Positions 1 to 8,613 of a stretch of 64,000 nucleotides of DNA are shown piece after piece; position 1 is the first letter of the stretch, and each line of letters opens with the position of its first letter. The DNA lies in assembly GCF_900112065.1 (NCBI RefSeq), contig NZ_FOKE01000006.1:248001-312000 (forward strand), in the 5' to 3' direction. The stretch is from Cohnella sp. OV330 (GTDB lineage Bacteria; Bacillota; Bacilli; Paenibacillales; Paenibacillaceae). The notes under the pieces are model-generated. The model saw only the letters and a list, made by a program, of their open reading frames with translations, did no database searches and had not been told where the DNA came from. Position numbers and translations under genes: made by a program.

Positions 1-1703
1 AGCGCCGACACGTGCGGCGCAGCCATCGACGTGCCGGATAGCGCCGCGTACCGGCTACCGGGATACGTGCTGGCGATAGAGGTGCCCGGCGCGGCTACGT
101 CGATATAGTCGCCGTAATTCGAATACGGCGCCCGCAGCTCGTCGGAGCCGGTCGCGCCCACCGCGACGACCTCCGGATAGGCGGCCGGATAGCCGGGCCG
201 ATCCGTGTTGTCGTTGCCGCTGGCGGCAACGACAATTACGCCCTTATCGTGCGCGTATTTGATCGCGTCGTGAAGGAACTGGGCCTCCGCATAGTTGCCG
301 AGGCTCAGATTGATGACCTGCGCGCCATGGTCGGCCGCCCAGATGATGCCTTCGGCGACGGAGTAGGTCGTGCCGGCGCCGGAGTTGTCCAGCGCCTTGA
401 CCGGCATCACTTTCGTGTACCAGGTCATGCCCGCGACGCCTTCGTTGTTGTTCACCTCGGCGGCGATAATGCCCGCGACGTGGGTGCCGTGTCCGACATC
501 GTCCTCCGGCGGCGCCGAAGGATCCACGATGTTGGTGCCCGCCACGAGGCGGCCCTTCAGATCCGGATGATCCAGCTGGACGCCGGTATCGACGACGGCG
601 ACGACGATGTCCTGCTTGCCTCGGGTGACGTTCCAGCCGCGCTCCGTCGCGATCTCCGGCAGGTTCCACTGGTATTGCCCGTACAGCGTGTCGTTGGGCA
701 CGACGTCGGTCTGGAGCGGGCTTCCCGCGCCAAGCGGCGCCGGGCGGCCCGCTGGCTTGCCGTCGTTGGTCAAATACAGGTAATGCGGCTCCGCGAAGAC
801 GGGGTTCCAGTTTTTCTTGAAGTAGTCGATCAACTGGGCGGTCCGGAGCGTCTTCGATCGGAAAACGTACGTCTGCCGGCGGTGCTCGCGTGCGACAGTC
901 AGGTTCAACGTTTTGCGCAGCTGCAGAAGCTCCCGCGGCGTGAGCTGGCGCCTCAACTTGACGACGACTTCGTCGACGGCGTAATGGCTGGCGTTGCCGT
1001 TCGCGTCGCCCGACGTAACCTGCTTGTCCTTCAGCCTGCCCGGCTCCGTCGCTTGCGTTCTGAAGCGGCTGTTGTCGGGATACGGCACGAGCCGCAAGTT
1101 TCGGCGTTGATGTTTTCCGACTTCGTCGATGGCGTCCGCGTGAATCAGGGCGACGAGGCCGCCGCCGCCGGCCGGAACCGCGAGCACGTAGCCGCTGTCG
1201 CCGTGGATCGGGAGGGCGGCGGATTCAAAGCTGCGTCCCTGACGGACCGCGGACATCCCTTCTTGCCAGGCCTGCCGAACCGTGGGGTCGTATCGCTCCA
1301 TTTTCGCGCCGACTGCGGCCTCGGACGAACCCGAAGAACCGGATGGTGCGGACGTCCACGCCATCGCTTCAAAGTGCGGATTGGCAGCCAGCATGTCCTT
1401 CATGAACGCTTTTTTCCGTGCCTCTGACAGGGTGGCTGATCCGGATTTTGAAGCCGCGGCCGCCAGCTTGCGCATATCGCTGCTGCATTCGATCCGGCAC
1501 AGCATGCCGGTCGTCTCCATATCCCGCTTGATCGTGTCGAGCTTTTCGGCATGCTCTTCCTTGGCCGCCGCCGAGTACCGGCTCTCCTGCCGGGCCGGAG
1601 GAGAGACGTCCCGCGCGCCGGGCGCCGGCACGATGATCGGCACGGCGAAGATGGCCACGGCAACAGTAAATAATAATCCGACGATCGCATATCTGCGGCG
1701 CAT
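1..1703 (-). CDS. S8 (subtilisin-like) serine protease, exported, C-terminus cut by window edge
   Basis: Extracellular subtilisin-family endopeptidase. The complete catalytic triad is visible: Asp372 in VVDTG, His405 in GHGTHVAG and Ser559 in GTSMAAPHV. The start at 1703 follows an AAAAGGAG ribosome-binding site. Residues 1-25 are basic and then hydrophobic, so they form a signal peptide or membrane anchor. A region of about 230 residues without a recognised fold precedes a propeptide-like segment (around residues 240-320), which is a long N-terminus for this family. The window ends just after the serine motif, so the C-terminal part is unseen. It is divergent from the next gene. A TATAAT lies on the minus strand at 1787-1792 but no good -35 is seen. 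Confidence 0.93.
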   Translation of the reverse strand, partial: MRRRYAIVGLLFTVAVAIFAVPIIVPAPGARDVSPPARQESRYSAAAKEEHAEKLDTIKRDMETTGMLCRIECSSDMRKLAAAASKSGSATLSEARKKAFMKDMLAANPHFEAMAWTSAPSGSSGSSEAAVGAKMERYDPTVRQAWQEGMSAVRQGRSFESAALPIHGDSGYVLAVPAGGGGLVALIHADAIDEVGKHQRRNLRLVPYPDNSRFRTQATEPGRLKDKQVTSGDANGNASHYAVDEVVVKLRRQLTPRELLQLRKTLNLTVAREHRRQTYVFRSKTLRTAQLIDYFKKNWNPVFAEPHYLYLTNDGKPAGRPAPLGAGSPLQTDVVPNDTLYGQYQWNLPEIATERGWNVTRGKQDIVVAVVDTGVQLDHPDLKGRLVAGTNIVDPSAPPEDDVGHGTHVAGIIAAEVNNNEGVAGMTWYTKVMPVKALDNSGAGTTYSVAEGIIWAADHGAQVINLSLGNYAEAQFLHDAIKYAHDKGVIVVAASGNDNTDRPGYPAAYPEVVAVGATGSDELRAPYSNYGDYIDVAAPGTSIASTYPGSRYAALSGTSMAAPHVSA

Positions 1704-1918
1704 GGGCGGATCGACTCCTTTTGCATGTAGGGGTGAACGCGAAGGTCTCGGCTTATCGCCTTTGTAGGCTTTGATAAGGGGGAAAAATTATACGGAGGAA
1801 TTGCGCGCGGCGCAGTACCGTTCGAGGTCGATTTATGGTACGATAAAGGCATTGCGTCTCTCGGGAACTCTGTGAGGCGCCCCATGCATGTGCATATATG
1901 GAAAGGGGAAAGCAATTT

Positions 1919-2407
1919 ATGCCATCCGCCAACGTGAAGGCGTTAGCCGAGTCCAGCCGCGACAAACTCAAAGCGGCCATCGATCCACTTGAGACCTTCC
2001 TGAACGGACACGCGCTTCCGCAGTTGGTTGCCGAAGATAACGCCGAATCGTTTTATGCCGGACTGCTGTCCGATCTCCGCCACCTGCTCGTATTTTCCGA
2101 AGTGTCGTACGAGAAGCTGGGCGCGCTGCTCCGCAGGCCGAACTTTGACGAGAAGGCCGCCGAACGTTCCCTTTACGAGGTTTACCATTATTGCGTCAAT
2201 GCCTTTTTCTATCCGAAAAACGAAGGATATTCCGAAGACGGCCGGTACGCATACACCGGGCAGGACGCGATTCGCTTCCGCGCCAAGCCCGTTCGGGCGG
2301 CCCGCGATCTCGTGCTGGGCGTGTCGCGCGTCTACGAGGAGCTTCGGGAAGACCTTGCTTATTACGAGAGCGAATATCTCATTCAATGCCGCCTGCAGTC
2401 CAAATAA
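1919..2407 (+). CDS. YpuI-like DUF3907 family protein
   Basis: A cytoplasmic protein of 162 residues with no signal peptide or membrane segment. It is rich in aromatic and charged residues (SYEKLGALLRR, YHYCVNAFFYPKNEGY) and resembles the DUF3907 family, which includes Bacillus YpuI; its function is unknown. I chose the ATG at 1919 because GGAAAGGGGAA sits just upstream. An in-frame ATG at 1898 would add seven residues but has no ribosome-binding site. Translation from 1919 gives a typical length. The family assignment is from memory of the sequence pattern and is moderately sure; that the gene is real is very likely. Confidence 0.8.
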   Translation: MPSANVKALAESSRDKLKAAIDPLETFLNGHALPQLVAEDNAESFYAGLLSDLRHLLVFSEVSYEKLGALLRRPNFDEKAAERSLYEVYHYCVNAFFYPKNEGYSEDGRYAYTGQDAIRFRAKPVRAARDLVLGVSRVYEELREDLAYYESEYLIQCRLQSK

Positions 2408-2492
2408 GGCCAAGCAAGCCTGCACATCCCTGATTGCCGCCCGCATGCGCTGACCCGAAGTGGCCAGACTAAGCGGCGGAGGTGATTCCGTT

Positions 2493-2702
2493 ATGCCTAG
2501 AGGCGTAGCCTGCAGCGTCAGCAATTGCGCGTTCTGGGACAAGGGCAACCGGTGCGGCGCCGAAGAAATCGCCATCGAGATCGACGCGCACGCCAAGGCC
2601 GACTGGAATGAGGAGTTCGGGGACGAATCGTTCGCCGAGCACCATGACAAGGCGGCCAGCTCGAGGAGCACCTGCTGCCTGACCTTCAAGCCGAATTCTT
2701 GA
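2493..2702 (+). CDS. DUF1540 cysteine-rich small protein
   Basis: A 69-residue protein starting at an ATG preceded by GGCGGAGGTGA. It has the DUF1540 pattern: Cys7, Cys12 and Cys21 in an early CxxxxC...GNRC block, then a Cys-Cys pair near the C-terminus before TFKPNS. Such cysteine spacing suggests metal binding, but the family has no established function. It follows the YpuI-like gene by 85 bp on the same strand and may share its transcript. There is no signal peptide. Confidence 0.8.
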   Translation: MPRGVACSVSNCAFWDKGNRCGAEEIAIEIDAHAKADWNEEFGDESFAEHHDKAASSRSTCCLTFKPNS

Positions 2703-2811
2703 TCATTCGTTTTGCCGATCGCCGCCCGCACCGGGTTTCCCGGGACGGGCGGCGATTGCGCTTGCCGGGGATATTCGCCGCGATATGCTGGTCGTCGGCC
2801 GCGAAGTGTTG

Positions 2812-2817
2812 TACAAT
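2812..2817 (+). promoter_or_regulatory. Possible -10 element for the lytic transglycosylase gene
   Basis: TACAAT lies about 40 bp before the chosen start. No recognisable -35 is present at 16-18 bp upstream, so this is only a weak candidate. Confidence 0.3.
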
Positions 2818-2856
2818 GGAAAAGGTAAAATGTCGAATAAAAGGGCGGATTCGTCG

Positions 2857-3648
2857 ATGACATATATTAACGGCATCACGGGCAGTTCTGTCGACCCGCG
2901 GATGTTGAAGCAGCTTTTGCTGGCGCAGCTTACCTCAGGAATAGATCCGTTCGCAGGCAGCGCCGACGCCGTGACGTCGGGTGCCGGCGACAACAATTTG
3001 TTCACCCAGTTGCTCTCTCAGTATATGGGCAGCACGGACAGCTACGGTTACGCCGATTCCGGCGCGCTGGACGGCTTGTCGGCGCTGAACGGTATGTCAA
3101 CCGGTACTTCCGGTTCGACGGCGAGCCTCGGGCTTTTGTCCCTGAACGCAGGTTCGTACGGGACGAGCCCGCTCGGCAGCCTCGAACTTGGCGGCACGGG
3201 CGAGCTCGCGGCCGACGCGAGCGCGTCAACGTCGGCTTACGACGGCTTGATCCAAGCCGCGGCCGAGCGCTACGGGATCGATCCCGCCCTGATCAAGGGC
3301 GTCATTCAGACGGAGTCCTCGTTTAATCCGAACGCGGGCTCGTCGGCCGGCGCCAAAGGGCTCATGCAGCTGATGGATGGCACCGCCGCTGGTCTCGGCG
3401 TGTCGGATTCGTTCGATCCCGCTCAAAATATCGACGGCGGGAGCCGGTATTTGTCTTATTTGCTGCGCAAGTACGACGGCAGCGAGATGACCGCGCTTGC
3501 CGCTTACAATGCCGGACCGGGCCGCGTCGATCGCATCGGGCTTCGCTCCGACGACGACGTGGCGGCTCGCCTGTCCGAGCTTCCCTCGGAGACGCAGGCC
3601 TATATCGGCAAAGTATTGGCGGCGCGCAGCGGATGGACGCTGCCTTAA
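2857..3648 (+). CDS. Lytic transglycosylase with C-terminal SLT domain
   Basis: Peptidoglycan-cleaving lytic transglycosylase, resembling Bacillus YjbJ. The last 110 residues form an SLT (goose-lysozyme-like) domain: catalytic Glu in QTESSF, then GAKGLMQLM and AYNAGPGRVD, the family signatures. The N-terminal half is low-complexity and Ser/Gly/Leu-rich, with no classical signal peptide, as in several secreted or spore-associated Bacillus homologues. I chose the ATG at 2857 because AAGGGCGG lies 9 bp upstream. In-frame ATGs at 2785 and 2830 are alternatives; the TACAAT at 2812 argues against the first. A strong terminator follows at 3688. Confidence 0.9.
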   Translation: MTYINGITGSSVDPRMLKQLLLAQLTSGIDPFAGSADAVTSGAGDNNLFTQLLSQYMGSTDSYGYADSGALDGLSALNGMSTGTSGSTASLGLLSLNAGSYGTSPLGSLELGGTGELAADASASTSAYDGLIQAAAERYGIDPALIKGVIQTESSFNPNAGSSAGAKGLMQLMDGTAAGLGVSDSFDPAQNIDGGSRYLSYLLRKYDGSEMTALAAYNAGPGRVDRIGLRSDDDVAARLSELPSETQAYIGKVLAARSGWTLP

Positions 3649-3687
3649 TCACGGTTCGCTAGATTAATGAACGCTGACGCGAGAAGG

Positions 3688-3725
3688 GATCAAGGCGGCT
3701 TCGTGCCGCCTCTGGTCTTTTTCTT
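3688..3725 (+). terminator. Rho-independent terminator after the lytic transglycosylase gene
   Basis: A stem of about 12 bp with one bulge (GATCAAGGCGGC pairing with GCCGCCTCTGGTC) has a TTCGT loop and is followed by TTTTTCTTT. It ends about 30 bp before the cysteine desulfurase start, so that gene probably has its own promoter or depends on read-through. Confidence 0.85.
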
Positions 3726-3755
3726 TGTTTGCGGCAAAGAAGGGAACTCCGACCA

Positions 3756-4913
3756 TTGAAAACCTACTACTTCGATCATAGCGCTTCCACGCCGCCCTAC
3801 GAATCCGTGATCCGTACGGTCGCCGAGCTGATGGCCGAGCATTATGCCAATCCTTCGGCGCTTCACCGGGCCGGCACCGACGCGGGCAAGCTGGTCGAGC
3901 GAGCCAGAACCGCTATCGCCGCGCTCCTAGGCGCGGCGCCGGGCGAAGTGGTCTTCACGTCCGGCGGCACGGAGAGCAACAATCTGGCGATGAAGGGCAT
4001 ACTGGGGCAGACTGGCCGCAAGGGCAAGCACCTGATCACGACCGCGATCGAGCATTCCTCCGTGCACGCCACGGCCAAGCAGCTCGAGAGCGAAGGCGTG
4101 CGCGTCACCTACCTGATGCCGGACGCGCATGGCCGAATCGGCGCCGCGGACGTCGCTGCCGCGATCGCCGAAGACACGGCGCTCGTGAGCGTCATGCACG
4201 TGAACAACGAGACGGGCGCGCTGCAGCCGATCGAAGAGATCGGCGAGCTGCTCCGGGACCATCCGAGGATCCGGTTCCATGTGGACGGCGTGCAGGCGGT
4301 AGGCAAGGTGCCGTTCGACTGGGCGCGTTCCCGCGTGGACCTGTACAGCGCTTCGGCCCACAAGTTCAGAGGTCCGAGAGGCGCCGGTTATTTGCTCGTG
4401 CGCGACGGGCTGAAGCTCCGTCCGCTGCTCGCGGGCGGCGGACAGGAGAGCGACGCGCGCAGCGGCACGCACAATCTGCCCGGCATCGTAGGCATGGCGC
4501 AGGCGCTTCGACTCGCGCTCGAATCGATGCCGGAGCGGCGCACGCGGATGTACGACTTAAGGCGGAGGCTGCTAGACCGTGTGAAGGAAATTCCCGAGTA
4601 TGTGCTGAACAGCCCCGAGGAAGAACGGCTCGCCTCCCCGCAGATCGTCAACCTGTCCTATCCCGGCATGCGGCCAGAGGTGTTGCTTCATATGCTCGAG
4701 GAGCACGGCGTGCTCGTGTCTACGCAATCGGCCTGCTCGTCCAAGAGTTTGAAGCCGAGCCGCGTCCTGATGGCGATGGGGCTGGGCGAAGCGAGGGGAG
4801 CCGGGAGCATCCGGATCAGCTTCGGCGACGAGCATGCATCCGAAGATATCGACACGCTGGCCGAGCGGCTGCGGATGACCGTAGCCAAGCTGAAGCCGCT
4901 GGAAAGGGACTAA
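3756..4913 (+). CDS. nifZ: Cysteine desulfurase (NifZ/IscS-like), partner of ThiI
   Basis: PLP-dependent desulfurase that takes sulfur from L-cysteine as a persulfide. Seen: the PLP lysine K203 in SAHKFRGPRG, the conserved HVNNETGALQPI block, and the catalytic loop cysteine C327 in STQSACSSKS. The start is a TTG with AGAAGGG 10 bp upstream; an earlier in-frame TTG at 3729 is less likely. It lies three bases upstream of thiI. This is the arrangement of Bacillus nifZ-thiI, in which a dedicated desulfurase feeds tRNA 4-thiouridine synthesis, so it is assigned to that role and not to general Fe-S assembly. Confidence 0.9.
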   Translation: MKTYYFDHSASTPPYESVIRTVAELMAEHYANPSALHRAGTDAGKLVERARTAIAALLGAAPGEVVFTSGGTESNNLAMKGILGQTGRKGKHLITTAIEHSSVHATAKQLESEGVRVTYLMPDAHGRIGAADVAAAIAEDTALVSVMHVNNETGALQPIEEIGELLRDHPRIRFHVDGVQAVGKVPFDWARSRVDLYSASAHKFRGPRGAGYLLVRDGLKLRPLLAGGGQESDARSGTHNLPGIVGMAQALRLALESMPERRTRMYDLRRRLLDRVKEIPEYVLNSPEEERLASPQIVNLSYPGMRPEVLLHMLEEHGVLVSTQSACSSKSLKPSRVLMAMGLGEARGAGSIRISFGDEHASEDIDTLAERLRMTVAKLKPLERD

Positions 4914-4916
4914 ACG

Positions 4917-6143
4917 ATGAATTTTGACTATTTGCTCGTTAGGCTGGGCGAGCTTACGCTCAAAGGACGCAACCGCGGCAAGTTCGAAACGCTCATGCTG
5001 GGCAAGATCAAGCAGGCGTTGACGGACTACCCGGAGCTGTCGTACGAGAGCTCGTTCGGCCGCGTTTATATTAAGCTGAACGGTGCGGACGGCGCTCGCG
5101 TCCTCTCCAGGTTGACCGACGTGTTCGGGATCTGGACGATCAGCCCGGTACTGAGGGCGAAGCACGATCTAGAGGACATCCGCAAAGCCGCGCTGGCCGT
5201 CATGGAAGCGCACCGGCCGGTGCCTTCGACCTTCAAAATGAGCGTGAAACGCGCCTGGAAGACTTTTCCCCATGATTCGATGGAGATGAACCATCTGGTC
5301 GGCGCCCATGTGCTGCGCAACACGCCGTCGCTTAAGGTCGACGTGCGCGAGCCGGACGTCGAGCTGCGGCTGGACATCCAGCAGCAGGGCGTATTCGTCT
5401 ACTGCACGGTCGTACCCGGCGCAGGCGGTTTCCCGCTCGGTATGAACGGCAAAGCGATGCTGCTGCTGTCCGGCGGCATCGACAGCCCCGTAGCCGGCTG
5501 GACCGCGATGCGCAAAGGGCTGGAGATCGAAGCCGTACACTTCCACAGTTACCCGTTCACGAGCCAGCAGGCGACCGATAAAGTCATTGCCTTGGCCCAG
5601 CGGCTGGCCTACTACGGCGGCCGCATCAAGCTTCACCTCGTGCCGTTCACCGAGCTGCAGACGATGCTGGCGCAGCAGAAGCAGGACCATCTCATCATCA
5701 CGTTGATGCGCCGTTCGATGCTTCGGATTGCGGAGCGCCTCGCGGAGCGGTCCGGGGCGCTCGCGCTCGTCACGGGAGATAGTCTCGGCCAGGTCGCCAG
5801 CCAGACCCTCGGCAGCATGAACGTCATCGGGCGCGCCGCGGAGCTGCCGCTGCTCCGGCCGCTCGTCATGATGGACAAGCTGGAGATCATTCGCATCTCC
5901 GAGCGGATCGGCACGTACGAGACGTCCATTTTGCCTTACGAGGATTGCTGCACGTTGTTCGTGCCCAAATCGCCGGCCACGAATCCGAACCTGCGCGTCG
6001 TCGAGGGCATCGAGCATGCGCTGGGCGAGCAGCTTGAACGTCTGGTTGCCGAGGCTGTGGCAGGTACGGAGACGGTCGTCATGACGCCGCAGGGGCGGGA
6101 GGAAAAGCGACCTTCCGCTGCCGCCGAAGATCGTTGGTTCTAA
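4917..6143 (+). CDS. thiI: tRNA 4-thiouridine synthase ThiI
   Basis: Adenylates U8 of tRNA and inserts sulfur to give s4U; in some organisms it also supplies thiazole sulfur. The 408 residues contain an N-terminal NFLD/THUMP region (about 1-165) and a PP-loop ATPase domain with LLLSGGIDSPVAG near residue 183. There is no C-terminal rhodanese domain, as usual in Bacilli, so the persulfide must come from the adjacent desulfurase. GGAAAGGG precedes the ATG. It is co-transcribed with the upstream gene (3-bp gap) and ends before a strong terminator. Confidence 0.96.
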   Translation: MNFDYLLVRLGELTLKGRNRGKFETLMLGKIKQALTDYPELSYESSFGRVYIKLNGADGARVLSRLTDVFGIWTISPVLRAKHDLEDIRKAALAVMEAHRPVPSTFKMSVKRAWKTFPHDSMEMNHLVGAHVLRNTPSLKVDVREPDVELRLDIQQQGVFVYCTVVPGAGGFPLGMNGKAMLLLSGGIDSPVAGWTAMRKGLEIEAVHFHSYPFTSQQATDKVIALAQRLAYYGGRIKLHLVPFTELQTMLAQQKQDHLIITLMRRSMLRIAERLAERSGALALVTGDSLGQVASQTLGSMNVIGRAAELPLLRPLVMMDKLEIIRISERIGTYETSILPYEDCCTLFVPKSPATNPNLRVVEGIEHALGEQLERLVAEAVAGTETVVMTPQGREEKRPSAAAEDRWF

Positions 6144-6158
6144 GCGAGGGAGAACAAT

Positions 6159-6199
6159 AGCCTGTCCGGGTCGGCTGACGACCGGATAGGCTTTTTTTT
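6159..6199 (+). terminator. Terminator of the nifZ-thiI operon
   Basis: AGCCTGTCCGG...CCGGATAGGCT forms a long stem, followed by a run of eight T. Confidence 0.92.
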
Positions 6200-6206
6200 G
6201 AATGCG

Positions 6207-6243
6207 AAAAAGAGCCGGGACCCGTCGAGGTCTCGGCTCTTTT
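6207..6243 (-). terminator. Terminator of the minus-strand TerC-family gene
   Basis: AAAAGAGCCGGGACC pairs with GGTCTCGGCTCTTTT (one mismatch). Read on the minus strand the stem is followed by TTTT. With A/T runs on both sides it can work in both directions. Confidence 0.85.
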
Positions 6244-6258
6244 AGAGAGCGGCGAAAG

Positions 6259-6981
6259 TTAAGGCGTATTCGGGGAATTCAGCTTGCGGGCTTCGTTTTT
6301 ACGGTTTTTGGCGGCGTTGCTCCAGATGCCGAGCGCCATTACCGCGATGACGATCACGATGATGAATGTCCAATTCGTCGCATCGTTGTCGAACAGTTCT
6401 TCGAATTTCTTTTCGTGGGTGATCATTTTGGCCGCTGTGTACGCCAGTATGGCGGAGCCGATATAGATGATCCAGGGGAACCGCTTGATCAAATTGACGA
6501 AAATCGTGCTGCCCCAGACCACGATCGGGATGCTGATGAGCAATCCCAGGATGACAAGCAGCGTGCTGTGGTCGGAGGAGCTGCCGCCCGAAGCGGCTCC
6601 GGCGACTGCGATCACGTTGTCGAGGCCCATCGCGGCATCCGCGATAACGATCGTTCGGATCGCGGTCCATAAATTGCTCCCGGCTTCGACATGCTCGTGC
6701 GACTCTTCCTGGACGAGCAGCTTGTAGGCGATCCAGATGAGCACGACGCCGCCGACGGCAAGCAAAAACGGGATTTTAAGCAAATATACGATCAGCAGCG
6801 TCGCGATCACCCGAATGATGACGGCGCCGGCCGTTCCCCATAGAATCGCTTTTTTCTGGCTCGCCTTCGGCAGGTTTCGAGCGGCCAGGCCGATGACGAT
6901 CGCGTTGTCGCCCGCGAGCATCAAGTCGATCAAGACGATCGTAATCAAGGCGGTAAAAAATTCGGCGTTCAAAAAATCCAT
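6259..6981 (-). CDS. TerC-family integral membrane protein (YjbE/YkoY type), probable metal exporter
   Basis: A 240-residue membrane protein with about seven hydrophobic segments. It carries both TerC-family acidic signatures: LMLAGDNAIVIGLAARNLP near the N-terminus and AAMGLDNVIAVAG near residue 117. In Bacillus, relatives of this family (YceF, YkoY) export Mn2+, notably for metalation of secreted enzymes; that function is inferred here. The start has GGAGGG 6 bp upstream. It is divergent from a second TerC-family gene, with 133 bp between them. No manganese riboswitch (yybP-ykoY type) was recognised. Confidence 0.9.
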   Translation of the reverse strand: MDFLNAEFFTALITIVLIDLMLAGDNAIVIGLAARNLPKASQKKAILWGTAGAVIIRVIATLLIVYLLKIPFLLAVGGVVLIWIAYKLLVQEESHEHVEAGSNLWTAIRTIVIADAAMGLDNVIAVAGAASGGSSSDHSTLLVILGLLISIPIVVWGSTIFVNLIKRFPWIIYIGSAILAYTAAKMITHEKKFEELFDNDATNWTFIIVIVIAVMALGIWSNAAKNRKNEARKLNSPNTP

Positions 6982-7012
6982 TCCCGACCCTCCAGCATTG
7001 AATTGATAATCG

Positions 7013-7043
7013 TTTATACGGCGGGCGGACGAGAAGGATTCAA
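7013..7043 (-). promoter_or_regulatory. Candidate promoter of the minus-strand TerC-family gene
   Basis: On the minus strand, TTGAAT (7038-7043) and TATAAA (7013-7018) are separated by 19 bp, slightly long. The -10 lies next to TGATAAT (7004-7010), which looks like half of a Fur-type box. Confidence 0.4.
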
Positions 7044-7114
7044 AAAAATGCGGCGCCGGCTCCTTTCATATTAAGACCGGCCTGTACATATAACTGGGGG
7101 AGGAGGTGCGCTTC

Positions 7115-7789
7115 ATGGAAATATGGGGTCAATTGGTCGTTTTTTCGCAAATCGTACTTATCAATTTGCTGCTCAGCGGCGACAACGCCGTCGTCATCGC
7201 CATGGCCGGCCGGAGACTGCCGCCCGCGCAGCGACGACGCGCGGTATGGTGGGGGGCGGCCGCGGCCGTGCTGCTGCGGTGCGCGCTCACCGTGCTGGCC
7301 GCTTTGCTGCTGGACATCCCTTATTTGCAGACTGCCGGCGCCGTCCTGCTGTTCGTCATCGCCTTCAAGCTGCTGACGGACCACAAGGAAGAGGTTAACG
7401 CCGGCACGGGCGCGTCCACGCTCGCGGGCGCCGTATGGACGATCGTGGTCGCCGACTTCGTCATGAGCTTGGACAACGTGCTCGCCGTGGCAGCCGTCGC
7501 AGGCGAGGATACGGCGCTGCTTCTGATCGGCATCGCGATGAGCATACCTATCATTATTTGGGGCAGCTCGTTCATTATGCATTTGCTGGACCGATATTCT
7601 TTTCTTTTGTATGCGGGCGGCGCGCTGCTCGCCTATGCCGCATGCGAGATGGCGCTGAAGGACAAAGGACTCGTGCCGCTAATCTCTCTTTTAAGCGAGA
7701 ACGGAATGCGGGCGCTGCCTTTCGCGGCCGTGGCGGCCCTCTTGACGGCGGCGCTCTGGATGAAGCGGAGAAGCCGCGTACATTCGTGA
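7115..7789 (+). CDS. TerC-family integral membrane protein, second copy
   Basis: A 224-residue membrane protein of the same family as its divergent neighbour. It has LLLSGDNAVVIAMAGRRLP at the N-terminus and FVMSLDNVLAVAAVAG in the middle, the two acidic motifs of TerC proteins. About seven membrane segments end in a basic tail. The sequence is clearly diverged from the 6259-6981 copy, so this is not a recent duplication. I chose the ATG at 7115, preceded by GGAGGAGGTG; a GTG at 7106 would overlap the ribosome-binding site. Metal (probably Mn) export is inferred from the family only. Confidence 0.88.
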   Translation: MEIWGQLVVFSQIVLINLLLSGDNAVVIAMAGRRLPPAQRRRAVWWGAAAAVLLRCALTVLAALLLDIPYLQTAGAVLLFVIAFKLLTDHKEEVNAGTGASTLAGAVWTIVVADFVMSLDNVLAVAAVAGEDTALLLIGIAMSIPIIIWGSSFIMHLLDRYSFLLYAGGALLAYAACEMALKDKGLVPLISLLSENGMRALPFAAVAALLTAALWMKRRSRVHS

Positions 7790-7918
7790 CAGCATTGTGG
7801 CTTTTCATCTTTTTTAAACGCGTCGAACTAGTTTTTTACCCCGACTTCCATTAAACTGTTAGATAAAAGAAACGAATTTCGTTCGTTCGCAATAGACAAG
7901 CGAAGTGGGGGAGACGCG

Positions 7919-8413
7919 TTGAACAAGCAATCCGCCGCGGTTGGAATCTGGATTTTGGCTGCGGGATTGATCATTTTGCTCGGCAAGTTGGGCGTCTTTT
8001 CATTTATCGGGGCCGTGTTTTGGCCGATCCTGATTTTAATCGTCGGCATTTTGCTCCACGTGCTGTATTTCGGCGGCATCGTGCCTGCCGTCATTCTCGT
8101 GCCTGCCGGCATCCTGACCGGATCGTCGCTGCTGCTCATGGTCGGCAACTGGTTCGGCTGGGGCTCGATGCGGTATATTTGGCCGCTCTTTTTGCTCTCG
8201 ATCGCGATCGGCTTGTACGAATACGCCGTTTTCGGCATCGGCAAGGACCGCGCTGTGTGGAACGCCGCGATGGGCATCGGAGCGCTCTCGCTCCTGCTGT
8301 TCGCCATCATGCTGCTGTGGACGTGGGGGATCTATCTGCTCGCTGCGGCCTTGATCGGATTCGGCGTCTGGCTTGTCCTGAGCCGGCGCAAGCCGCGCAG
8401 ACGCCGCCGATAA
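7919..8413 (+). CDS. Small polytopic membrane protein of unknown function
   Basis: A protein of 164 residues with five or six hydrophobic segments and a very basic C-terminal end (RRRKPRRRRR-like). It begins at a TTG with GTGGGGGAG upstream. Segments such as ILIVGILLHVLYFGG resemble the membrane domains of LiaF/DUF5668-type proteins, but I do not recognise the family with certainty. It lies between a TerC-family gene and the typA promoter, and no terminator is obvious after it. Function unknown. Confidence 0.75.
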   Translation: MNKQSAAVGIWILAAGLIILLGKLGVFSFIGAVFWPILILIVGILLHVLYFGGIVPAVILVPAGILTGSSLLLMVGNWFGWGSMRYIWPLFLLSIAIGLYEYAVFGIGKDRAVWNAAMGIGALSLLLFAIMLLWTWGIYLLAAALIGFGVWLVLSRRKPRRRRR

Positions 8414-8444
8414 TCCGAACCTGATGAAGTTCGACAACTGAGGG

Positions 8445-8473
8445 TTGGCAATCGGGCTCGCTTAGCGTATAAT
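8445..8473 (+). promoter_or_regulatory. SigA promoter of typA
   Basis: TTGGCA (8445-8450), a 17-bp spacer and a perfect TATAAT (8468-8473). Transcription would begin near 8480, giving a leader of about 135 nt. That leader contains a stem-loop at 8489-8511 (AACGTCGGC with GTCGGCGTT, wobble pairs included) followed by TTTGTGTT. Confidence 0.85.
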
Positions 8474-8613
8474 TGAAGGGATGTAGACAACGTCGGCCTC
8501 GCGTCGGCGTTTTGTGTTGGACACGGTAAATTAGGGGCGGCGGGTTCGATTCAGTCGAATCGGGCTTGTCGATCATAATGGATACAGATATAAAAATTAC
8601 AAGGAGTGGAACC

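Noticed and set aside
249..1427. 392-residue plus-strand frame at the window start
   Set aside because: The minus strand encodes a subtilisin domain with all three catalytic motifs in one continuous frame.
7004..7018. Complete Fur box in the TerC-family intergenic region
   Set aside because: Only the left half (TGATAAT) fits; the right half GTTTATA matches poorly, so it is kept only as a weak observation.
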